Positions 37,950 to 49,500 of a stretch of 64,000 nucleotides of DNA are shown here, in pieces. Position 1 is the first letter of the stretch; each line of letters opens with the position of its first letter. The position numbers and the translations under genes are program-made. The stretch lies in contig NC_133901.1 in assembly GCF_964199755.1 (NCBI RefSeq), positions 24,523,583 through 24,587,582 on the forward strand, read 5' to 3'. Below the pieces are notes generated by a model. The model was not told the origin of the DNA and did not search any database. It saw only the letters and a list, made by a program, of their open reading frames with translations. Origin of the DNA: Larus michahellis (taxonomy: Eukaryota > Chordata > Aves > Charadriiformes > Laridae).

Positions 37950-39849
37950 ACATACACATGTGATGAATGGTCATTTGTACATAGAAAATCTAGGGCTGAA
38001 CAGCTCTTTAAAAGAACACTGATTTCAAAGTCTGGAAATTCACAGGAAAAAAAAAATCTTAAAGAGAGGAAAGTGGCCATCAATGAAGCTTAAGTAGAAC
38101 AAGAGAATGGATATGCTAGAGGCTAAAGTGATGAAAAAGCACTTAAGAACCATTGTTTCAGTAAGACCTAGCCACTTTAAAAAAGTAATTAAAAAAGCAA
38201 GGGGAAGAAAAAAGAAAATTAAACAGAGAAAAATCTAGAAGAACGAACCATCTCAGTATAGGCTCAGTAAACTCAGAGGTTCCAGCAGCCTATACTGCTC
38301 TCCATTACCCTGCTGAGTTAAGCCTTCAATGACTGACAAAACATTGCATTTCAGCTGTTTCAAAAAAAATATGTACCAGAAGAAACATCAGGAGCTATTA
38401 GTAAATGTCACGTTTTATCCCAAATTAGTGCTAAATGTAAAACATGCATAGGTTACACTGAAATAGATCACTCTGTACCCTCAACATGCTAAAAGTTGCC
38501 AACTTTGATTTTTATTGCTATTGTTACTGGCACAGAAATTACATTTTGGCTTTTCATTGACAGCCTTTGTCTTTCTTGCCATTACTCAAAATACAGGACT
38601 GAGGGCGATTATCAACTTTCACAAAGGAACGCCGATGCGGTCATGCTTACTGACCAAGTATTGCCAGAAAAAGCAGTAAGCTTTAATGAAAAATGCTTTC
38701 TCTTCCCCTTTCAAATAACAGGAATCAGGTTTACTGTTTGCACTTGATGGCACTGCGACTCCTTCTGTTCTCTTTGATTTGCATTGTCTTTCAAAGCAGA
38801 AATGAAACAGGAAATTTGTAAACTACAGAAAAAGAGTAAAAAACCTCTTAACAACTGGAAGCAATAAGGAACTGTTGTGGGAACCACAGATTCTTTTGTT
38901 AATAAAACAGGAGCTACTTACCTCACGATATCCGATTCTTCAAAATACATATCAGTTACAGTCTCAACATTCATGGGTCCTCATGCACCTGAATTTGGAT
39001 TCTTTTGGCCAAGAGTGTGTATTCAGACTGCCCTTATGCCCTTGGTGTCACTGTGTCCCCTTTCCAGAGACAGAAAGAGAAGAACATAACTGTCTCTCAG
39101 TAGTAAGGAAGGCTGATTATGGAATACATATGGAGATCACATCTCAAATAAAAAGACTAAAAAAGTCCCTTACTGTAAATAACTATTCCTTCTTTGAGAT
39201 TCCTCACTCTCAGGGGTCATCCATATAGTAGTTCAGATGAACTAAACTAAATTGAACAAAAGTCACTTATTTTTTGAATAGGAGTGTCCACGCAAGATTT
39301 ATGACACACAAACTGGTAAATTTTAAAAAGTTATCCCTTTACTTAATTTAATTTTCTTTAGTGCTATATATTAAGACAGGAAAAGTAACAAGGCAGAACT
39401 TGCCATGCAGGATAACTGCAGTACTTGAGAAGTCCACTGACTTAATTTGAAGACAGCTTACGAAATGCAAGATTGTATCTTGGTATCTTCATGTTGAGTA
39501 ATATGACCTGAATGTATGCACCAACCAGACTGTTCTATACAGAATATTGTTGCACAAAGGTGCAGCAGCCGGTCATGTTGAGAGTGTACTCCATTCTTTA
39601 TACTAGTTGCTTTAAACAAGCTAATTCATACCATAATCTACGAGAAGGGAAATAACATCTCTCTACATGAAAAGCTGGTGCTGCAGATGGCAAAAGACAG
39701 ATCCTAACGAAGGTCGTAACTCACAACCAAAGATATTAAGAATTAACTGGCATGACTACAGCGTTCATTACGCTTTAAAAGGGAAAACCACATACAGTTT
39801 GAACATAATCTTATAGATAAGAGAACTCTGCACATAGCATATATACACA

Positions 39850-42800
39850 ATACAGAGGTGGAGAAGTTTATTTACCCACTCTAAAATAAGGGTAAAATCT
39901 AGTAACATTAATTTGGCAATTCTGAATTTAAAAAACCCTGCTATTTTTGGAGATGAGAAAATTTAATTATGAAGTGTAACTTGCCATTTGTCTCTTGAAG
40001 ACATTCAAACACATTATACTGGTTTTAGTGCAGATTGTCATTATGCTTCACTTAGAAGCCTAGTTACAAGTGACGTAACTATTCTTTACTGTGGCAAAAA
40101 TCTCAGCACAATGTTTTGCTCCAGGTACAGAAAAAGGCTTCCCATTGGGGTGTCAAATACTTCCAGGTACCCATGGCTCCTATTTTTCAGCTGTTTCTAC
40201 ACCCTGTTAAGAACGAACCACTAGGACTGAATTTGCTGGGAAGTAATCTTACTGCCTTTTCTCTAGCTTTTTTTTAATTATTATTTTTCAAATCTAATGG
40301 GTGACAGAGGCCAAAGAAATTTTGGAAGATGAGTATCTAGTTACCGACAACGTTTTTAACAAGCTTCCTATCTTTAATTGAGTAGTAGTTGAAAGCCATC
40401 AAGAAACAGCTCAGAGGTGGGCAGTTGCTGCTTCTGAGAATCACAGAAATTGGTCTTCATGAGATTTAATTTATATCTTAAAATTTTGGTTTGGAGCATA
40501 CAGAAGTTCCCATATAGTATTTGAAAATAAAACAGTGAAAATAAGTAATGTTTCTTGTTTCAATATTTAATCCAAGCAGACACAGACACAATTTATAAAA
40601 TTATTCTATTGCATTAAAGTTTTATATAGCATTTAACTTTTACGAATGTTTTTCCTTCAGTGTATCATATATTCATATTTTAAAATATCTTTGCACAGTC
40701 CTTTGTGCAACTACATGCTAAAAATCTGCAAATGCACACTTAACACTAAACAGCACAAAAAATACATTCTGTATCCATTCATATGCAAATTTAAAACATT
40801 TCACTTGGCAGATAAACAATGAAAAGTTATTTTAAAAAAATCAGAAACTACAAAAACGCGCACATAAAAGTCTTCCCTTTTGGATTTTTAGTAAAATACT
40901 GCTCTGTATAAGATCTAATGAAAAACTCCAGTGCTTACAAAATACTTTATATCTATGAGAAAAACAAATGCTTAAATTTATATCTGTATGAATTAAACAT
41001 AATCACTTTGTTAAAATATAAAAACCGAAATCATAGGGGACATGGCATAGGTCAATGCAGATGTTACATCTACCGGGACATGTAAAACTGTAATTAACTG
41101 GGCACCAGGCAGTCAGTATCATAGACTATATAAACTAAAAACCAGGGACTAATACAATATGCAGCAGCTACAGAATTAAGTATTTAACCAGCTACATATA
41201 ATAAATATAGCGATTCTACTTGAAGAGGGAGAGAAAGTCTAAGTCTGAAGTAATTAATTAATAATAAAAATTGCTGTGTTTACTGGTGTTAAGAATACAG
41301 TGTCCTTCATAACTTTGTTTCTAAAAAATGTGCATAAATTGTCTATCCAGATATGTCAAAATTCTGTAATTTCAAGGAAATTCGGAATTCCAACAGAAAC
41401 TACAATATGTTTATCAATCATCAACTGCTTAGTCTTTTATGATGACACTTGTGGTAAAGTTTAAAGGAGACTAGAGTCTGGGAGATTAGGCGATGCAAGA
41501 ATCTAATGCAGCCTCATTTCCATCACAGGAATTTCTAGACAGATCTTTTCTCTGATGATCAGATAATTCATAGAGTCTATGGGGGAATAACATCTGTGTC
41601 TCACAACTAAATTTCACATAAACACTTCTAAAATATTGGTGTGTCAGCATCGCATCAGTCTCGCATTGCTAACGACAACAAATCACCAAAACATAAAACT
41701 TTCCTTTCACACAATATGGCTTCAAACTCTTGAGAACAGATGTCTATAAATAGAAAAACAAAACCAAGGTATTTTAAGACTTAATATAGAATATTCTACA
41801 AGGTTTGTGATGTTAAGTAAAACAAAATGAAATTTCTTAACCTTGTTTTTACCTCTGTGATCCTTTTTATAGGGCTTGCTGCTATTCTAATACTGCTGAA
41901 GCAACAACTAGTTTCAGAGAAATCAATATAAAAAAAATCCCATAACATGGTAACAACGTGAAACTTGGTACTAGACCAAGAAACAGAGGCAAAGAACAAG
42001 GTAGGGGAACTGAAAGAAAGTCTACAGACTTGCAGATCCAACAGAGGCAACAAAATGAATCACTAAAGTATGCTTTATTTCTAAGCTTCCTGGGCCTTAG
42101 AAGAAAAGTATTTTTTCTGGAACAGATTAGAATAAAGAAGAAAAATGAAGTTTAATCAACATCAGTAAACAGCACCAATTGAGGCTTCGAATTTTCTCTT
42201 AGACTGAACATTTCTTAAAAGAACGGAACACATGGGTTAAAAACAGTACAGGGACCTTTCAGCCTTCTTTTTCTCCTATATGAACTAAGAATGATGGAGT
42301 TACATCTTTTACAACATAGCTCCCTTCAAAAATGAAAGTCAACTTTTTGTCTGAAATGGACTCTAATTAAACGTTACTTTGACAGCCATAATACACAAAC
42401 GGACACCTTTAAACTCTGCCCATTTTTATAATTTAGAAAAAAATGAGGATATCACTAGCATTTTAGGGGGATATGCAGATCTGCAGTAGATATCTGTTAT
42501 TTTATCATCAGAAAACAATGAAATTGATAATGCTGCTAGTTTAAAAAAATTAAACATACTTTACCAAAGAGGTCTACTTCACAAATGTATTTTTTTTATT
42601 CAATACATCCTATAAATGGGTCTCCTGGAACAGATTCTGCATCAGCAACCACTTTTTGCCACTCTAGTACTAGAGATACAGTAATACCTACATTTTGAAA
42701 GTTGTAAAGTTGTTGCCCTCTGGTACAAATCCTAGCAGTTCATAGTTACAGCGAATTTGGCAGTTCCGCTGTAGTTAGGTTTGTAGTCACACTGATTCAA

Positions 42801-43287
42801 CTCAGAATGACCTGGAGAGCCAATGTGAAAACTGCATTTAAATAATTTTTCCTTTCTGCCTTATTATGCTATTTAAAAATAAGCTAGAATACAAAGTGTC
42901 ATACTAAGCAATGTTTGATGCCCAACTTATTACCGCACCATATCCCTCCCAAAAAGCACAGCAATTCTGAATTAAGGTTGCCACTGTTATTGCTGCTTAC
43001 CCGGTATAGTCTGTAAGCCACTGTTCAGAAACCTAGGCACAATGGATGGCATGGTAACCTTAACTCAGCATTTCCTGGCTTTTGCTAATTTAAGTCAAAA
43101 TAATTAAGTTTTAACATAATTTTTATAGTCTTCGTAACAACTTGAAAATAATAGCAAATAAAATGGATTTAATTCTATATTATACTTAAAGTGGCTGGTC
43201 TTTTTAATAGAGATTTCTGATTTTTTTAAATGATAGAACATAACAGTGGGGGAAGAGTTAAAGATAAAATACACCTAGCTACCATAT
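39850..43287 (-). other. XRN1: probable XRN1 3' UTR
   Basis: Lies directly after the XRN1 stop codon in XRN1 sense, AT-rich with no open frame of interest. The length is inferred from the best poly(A) signal at 39,867. Human XRN1 also has a multi-kilobase 3' UTR. An AATAAA overlaps the stop codon itself (43287-43292) but is unlikely to be used. Confidence 0.5.
39867..39872 (-). terminator. XRN1: candidate XRN1 poly(A) signal AATAAA
   Basis: Plus-strand TTTATT gives AATAAA in XRN1 sense. It is followed 15-45 nt downstream by a GU-rich stretch (minus strand of about 39,824-39,855, with UGUAUUGUGUAUAUAUG). This would give a 3' UTR of about 3.4 kb. Alternative AATAAA copies are at 42595-42600, 42074-42079 and 38511-38516. 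Confidence 0.45.
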
Positions 43288-43578
43288 TTATTCTGAAGAT
43301 TTTGGTGCGCCAAAATTGACAGCCAGCTTTCTTGGCTTTCGCTTGCTGGAAGTGTTTGGTGTTGATTTGTTATGAGGAGCACTTGGAGTAGCCACATTGT
43401 CTTGAAATGAAACAGTGGATTGAGCAGCTTGAGGAGATTTTAAAGGAGCTGAAGAGCTATCTTGCTGAATGTGGTCAGAAGACACTGGCTGTTCATTCTT
43501 TAGTGGTGCAGCTTGAGGGGAACTCTGAAACTCCTTGAGCTCAAAGTTTTTCTTGCTAGCAGCCCTTTTTTTAGTTAC
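43288..43578 (-). CDS. XRN1: XRN1 last coding exon (w30) with stop
   Basis: Acceptor TTTAAAG|GTA. It encodes 96 residues, from VTKKRAASKKNFELKEF through a Ser/Gln-rich stretch to the conserved KRKPRKLAVNFGAPKSSE. The stop TAA is at 43288-43290. This is the EDC4-binding end of vertebrate XRN1. Confidence 0.97.
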   Translation of the reverse strand, partial: VTKKRAASKKNFELKEFQSSPQAAPLKNEQPVSSDHIQQDSSSAPLKSPQAAQSTVSFQDNVATPSAPHNKSTPNTSSKRKPRKLAVNFGAPKSSE

Positions 43579-46500
43579 CTTTAAATTAAATAAATATTAT
43601 TTAACAGAATGCATTCTCAAAAAACTGCAAATATTCCACTTTCAGAAAACATGCATATGATGTTTTACAGTAATTTTCTAATACTAAACAGTGCTTCACA
43701 GTGGGGGTGTTGTCGCATTCATCATGTAGGCACTTTTTTTACAAAAACAGAATATTAAGACAAACCTGCCAATCTTACCTGTAGAGGTATAAACTGGTTG
43801 TGAGAACCAACTGGTATAGTTCCCGCAAGAGACACATTTCCTGGATAGGAGCCAGCATAATAATGTTTAGGCACTGGAGTTCCCCAGGACACCGCACCAA
43901 ACATGTGAGATGATGGAGGCATTATATTAGCTGTGAAAATAAGTAACTTTTAGCTCTCCTTCCTCAAAAAAGGGATACCAACTCCTCAAGACCTCAAAAG
44001 CACTCCAGCTACGTTTGTCCGCATGCTGTTTCTCTTCCCAATAAAGCCTCACATTCTTCATACTTACTTGAAAATAGATAAGTATTTATTTATTATCAAA
44101 AAAAATCCCAAACAAACCATTTTGCTTTTACAGAACGACACATAGATGGCAGCAGTTAAGAGCACTAAGTCACAGCATCTGCGTTTCAGAGCACACTTAA
44201 CTTGAGATCTTCACATCCTTAGCTGAGTCAACTGTATTAGTAGAAGGCTGTGAGTTTAGGCCATTCTTTTGAAACAAGTCAACAATACAGAGACCCTGGG
44301 GAAAAGAGATGTAGCAGCTGCTGTATAGGATGCTACGATGGTGCTGACTCATTAATTACTAGCTGTGAATGTGAGCTTTAGTAGAATACAAAACAGATGG
44401 GAACCAGAAACACCAGGATTTTCAGCAATTTTTGCGGGGTTACTTACCAGGCTAATGTTTGGCAGCGTACAACAGGATTGTGATGCAGTACTTCAATAAA
44501 ACTTGATAATAGGCAAATAAAAACACTAATGCATGGATAACCATTAACTATACAGGGGAAAAAAAAAATCCATGTAGAAAATCAAGAAAGATTGCTTACA
44601 AATTCTGGACTGGGACTATCAGCTTTGAACTAATTACTATTGTTTTGAAGGAGGAAAAAAAACAACTCAAAAACCAACTAAGACTGAATGGACAAATACA
44701 ATCCTGAGGAAAAGAAATAATTGGTAAAGACGCAATTCTTTGCATTGAATTAATTTGCATATTGATGAGAAGAGGTTAATGAACTGTTTTCAAAGCAGTT
44801 CAGACAAACAACTACATAAACAAAGACCAAAAATGTAGCTTTCTGGAAGACATTAATTTCCATATAAAGAACTATTACAATTGCAGGATATCACAACAAT
44901 ATTTGAAATGTGTACTAGCCAAGTACTTACCAGGGGGTTGCGCAAATACTGGAGGAATAGATCCAGGTGGTACAGGAACCCCCAGAGGTTGGTAATTTGG
45001 AAACACTGGTGGAGGTGGAGGCAAAGGGAAGTTTATTCCTATAGAACTCTATGATGAAGGAAACGGAGGATTACAAACAGATGCAATGCAATAGAGACAA
45101 AGATTTTAGAAGATTCTTTGCATCCTCACCAAACGCTGTAAAGCAAAAAGTGCAGCTTTCTCCTTTGCTTCAGCTTCAGAATGACACTGTGGTCCGTGAA
45201 CCAACAAACCATTCGATAATTTTATGTGACAAACTGTCATGGTCTAGAAAAACGAGATAAGATTTTTTGAAGGCATTTGTACTGCAGACAGACAAACTAT
45301 GAGACACAAACAGAGGCCTGGTTTATTTGTTTTCAAAAAGAGGCAAGAAAAGGAGCTTGGGTTGATTTTTAGATAGATTTCAGTGCTCAGTCCAAATGCT
45401 TAATATAGGACAGTTGAAACAGAGTTTAGAACTTTAACTTTTGCAGAGAAAGCTTTTTACCTGTGGTGTTTTTAGGAAAGAGAAATCTGGTTGTGACATT
45501 CCAACAAGAGAACAAATACGAGAAAGTTCAGACACAGTAGACAGTGCAGGCTGTGGGCAAGCAAAAGGGTGACCTCCAGTTTCTAGTGCTGGTGTGTTCT
45601 GAGGGCCTCCAGTGCTATGAGGCTTGTTCATATAAGCAGCTGATGAAAGAAGGAAAAAAAAAAAAAAAAAAGCTGTATCACAAACATTTCCTCCACTGAA
45701 AGGATAGCAACTTTGTTATTAGCAGAAAAAAAAAAAGCATTTTCTTTTCCTGGTATTTTCGTATCTGATTAACAAAAACCAGGAGATGATATATAGAGAC
45801 TTTTCGATCTGAGTAAAGAATTAGAACTGAAGAAGATGGACACGTTATTACTAATCAGTAATTACTATCAGAAATTCAGTACTATACTGTTAACTATGTT
45901 CTAAAATGTCCCTACAAGGTGAAGCTCTGAACTATGAGATGATGTCTAAACATACCCATTTTTTTTGTTTGTCTATATTGCAAGGCAGCTCCATGGCAAT
46001 CCTGTCTACTAGGGGGAGCAGGAACATCATGAACTTGGGATTTCACTTCATTCTTTGTTTCCAGGTCAGAGCTATCTATCTTCAAAATCTCTTTGAGCAT
46101 CTGTGTTCCTTTCTTTAAAAATAAAATAAACCATTCAGGGACATGAAGGCATTCAGATAACACTACTTTCTTACTTAAATCTGAAAATCATAATCAGTAA
46201 CAAAATCTGAAATTTTGTTTTACTATCAGTTACATTTTATCAAAGCACAGACAACAGCATCTTAGCATAAACAAGTGTGTTTGTTAATTTTCTTTGAGAA
46301 TAGCTAATTAAAAGCTCATCAATATGTTTAAAAAGGCAGTATGAGGTTTCATGGAGTTTCTTTAAATAGAAGCATTGATGCTACGACAGCAGATGCTAAA
46401 TTGCAATGTAATGATTCCTGCAGTATACAGACCATAGCAAATGATTGTGGTGACAGATGTTCTTCATTTGTAGCTCTTGCTTCCTTGGAATAAGTCTGCA

Positions 46501-49500
46501 CTTCATTTTCTTTGGAAATTTTCAAAGAAGCTAAAAGGCTTTCAAGTCCATTGTCCTTCTTAATATAAATTAAAAAAAAAGGTACATTAGCTTAGTATAC
46601 CACAAGCAGATGCAAGAGGCAGGGTATATTAGTTTGAGATTAATTTTATGCTTATTCAGGATTTTTTTTTCCCCTCTTAGCTTAGGCATATCACAGTCTT
46701 GTCTGCACAGATTGTGAACAGGTATCCAGAGATTGTTTTTATCAAGTTTTGCATACCAAAAAGATGCAAGTATTGACCACTAGAGAACTGATTTAAAGAA
46801 TGATTGAGGTTATACAGGTTTGCCTTGTATCTGTTATAAACATGAATTTGCACACAACTGACCAGGAATAATTATAACAAAGTGCACTGGAAACTGAAGT
46901 TATTCAAAAAGCACAAGAAAATCAACTATCTACATCCTACCTTTCCACCTGCACAGGGACCATCAACTGCAGCCTTCTGAATTACAGGCATGTTGGGACT
47001 TTCATTCCTCTTCAGAAGTTTGACATTGTACTTATTCACACCTGCAAAATTCTGAAATAAACTGCAGCATTTATTATTGAATACTAATACTCCACTACTC
47101 ATTATAACACATCATATTAGAAATGCATCTGCAAATAGCTTTCACAAGCTAATATTCTTAGAGGATTTCAGCTTACTGAAAACCTAGCGTTTGTGTTTCC
47201 CATTACAGCATATCTTTTAGAGTCTGAGAGGAATAGGAAAATCATTTGGTATCATCATTACACATCTTACACACTTTCTCTCATTTTCTGTCTATAAAAT
47301 CTCTAGAGAAAAAAAAAAAAACAACCTCCAAAATAAAATTTACCCAGTAAAAGAATCAACTAAGATGCAAGTTAAAGAGAAATATGTAAAATGATGAATT
47401 ACATCAGAGTAAAATGAAAAGAAAAGAATACATTTACTCAGTACAGAACAGATTACCTGTTTGTTTGATATTTTATTATGTGGCTGACTTTCACCTCTTG
47501 TAACTTTGGAATCTTCTTTAACTACAAAAAAAAAGCATTATTTTGAAATGCTCTTAAAAACCATAACAACAATCAGGACTCAAAAAAAATTAACAACTCC
47601 ATAAAAGTACACAGAGTTGAATTAATTTGAAAGGGTGCATCAAATATTTAATTCCTACTTTATCGGTCATTTGGTGTATGCTTTTCTTGTAGGACAAAAT
47701 AAAATGAAGGATATGCAATAATACATCTAGTCTTATATTCTACAAATGTGATCACAAGCAAATTTTCAAAGCCAAGTTGTGGAGTTTTTTTTGTTTTGCT
47801 TTTGTATCAGATGGGTGAAAAATCAACATAATGCAGAACAGCTTGATTAAAAAGCTCAGGACTAAGTGTGGAATAACCTGATATGCACACCAGGAACATT
47901 ATTTCACAATAACAAGTGCAGTGTAGTATTTATATAACTATAATTATTTCCTGTTGATAACTACAAAAAATTCAATAGCCATTTCAATAAAGATCAAATA
48001 AAGCAAGTAGTTCTCAACACAGTTTCTAATTATAGTACTTACATTTTTTATATGGCTCCTGTTTTCTTTGCTGACCTTTAAAGCTGCTGTCATTGAATCC
48101 TGGCTTATAGAACTGATTGCCAGTTCCCAGCTTGATTTCCTGAGGTAGAACTGCACCCTAGGATTTCAAACATCAAAGCTTAACGAGAAAACTACGTATC
48201 TATCATTTACATAGAAGTCCCTTATGACTACCTCTTTCCAGTGCTACGCATACCCTGCGTAACAGTATTTTCATCCAGAGGATTTATACGTAACATTGAC
48301 TAGAAAGTTTTCTGATGTAATGAACTCATGTATATAATTAAGTACCTTCATATTTTGAACCCAGGGATCTATTTAAAGTTTATATACTAACCTTCTCGTG
48401 CATGTTTTGCTGGATGTGGTGAGACTTCCCAGAACTCTGCAATGATTGCCATATGCTGCAGAATTCATCATCTTGCTTGCTCTGTGCCTGGCAAAATAAG
48501 AAACAGCACCCCCAACAAATTCAGCAGCTATAAACTCAACTTTTAAACAGCTAATCATAAACAAAGACATTCCAAAAATCCTAAGGTCCAAGTTTAACAG
48601 TCTTCAGCTGGCAGAAATTTTCATACTGACACTTAGTAGAACTTGCAGGTATCTGATTGATGAAATAGGTTACTGCAGTGGGTTGTATTTACAAAACAAC
48701 TTTTCCTAAGAATCACTATTAAACTGAAATGAGCTTAGCTTGTTTTGAGGTTGGTTTTGTTTTGTTATTAACAGAAGTTTCTAACATCGGAAAGATCACT
48801 GAGTATAATTAAACACAGATGATAATTCAAAATGGTTTCAAAAGCATGCTCTCACACTGGTAGCATTCTTAAATTTTATTATTAACATGTTATTTTGTAA
48901 TGCCTTATCAATCAGGCTCAATTGCTTCACAACATTACAGGTACGTAAAAAACACTTCTGAAAATCTAGAGTCTAAACTAGGATAACACAGGGTATTATG
49001 CTCATTCAAGTACTGGGACGAGTTCTGCTCCAGTCTGTATCCGGACTAAAACATCTGATGGACTAAAACAAAGCTATCTATTAATCATGCAAAAAGGATG
49101 CCCACTCTAAATAGGGGCCAAAATGAATACTGAAACATTTGGGTCCAATACTAAACGAGTCAGAATACTCACTTTATTTTTCTGATTGCCACTCAGAAAT
49201 GATCCCTTTTGGGGTGAGTTAGAGTTGACCTGATTTTCAGCCCTGAGATTGTAATGCTGTCTTCCATTCAGTTGCTAAATCATTAAGAGAAAAAAAAAAC
49301 AATCAAAAAAAAAAAAAACCCCAGAAGTGTTTAATTGCCTTAAGCTACTTTCCAAAAGAATTTGTATAGACTTCAAAAACATGAGACAATTCTTCTCAAA
49401 CACACCTGCAGCAACATGAAGTTACCACTAAGCTATTTTTCTTTAAAGAATTGATTTATTAAAAAATAAAGTTTAATTAAACCAATGAAAACCCCAATTC

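Larger units (their letters stand above)
33870..39820. other. intergenic spacer between GK5 promoter and XRN1 3' end
   Basis: AT-rich and without supportable exons. It holds a TA/TG microsatellite (37912-37949) and an 18-bp tandem pair with octamer-like sites (35521-35556). The right end may include longer XRN1 3' UTR forms, since AATAAA in XRN1 sense also occurs at 38511-38516. Confidence 0.6.

Noticed and set aside
40430..40470. GAATCACAGAA as a CR1 LINE 3' end (avian ATTCTATGAT-type repeat)
   Set aside because: Only one short partial match, without the tandem 8-bp repeats that define CR1 ends.
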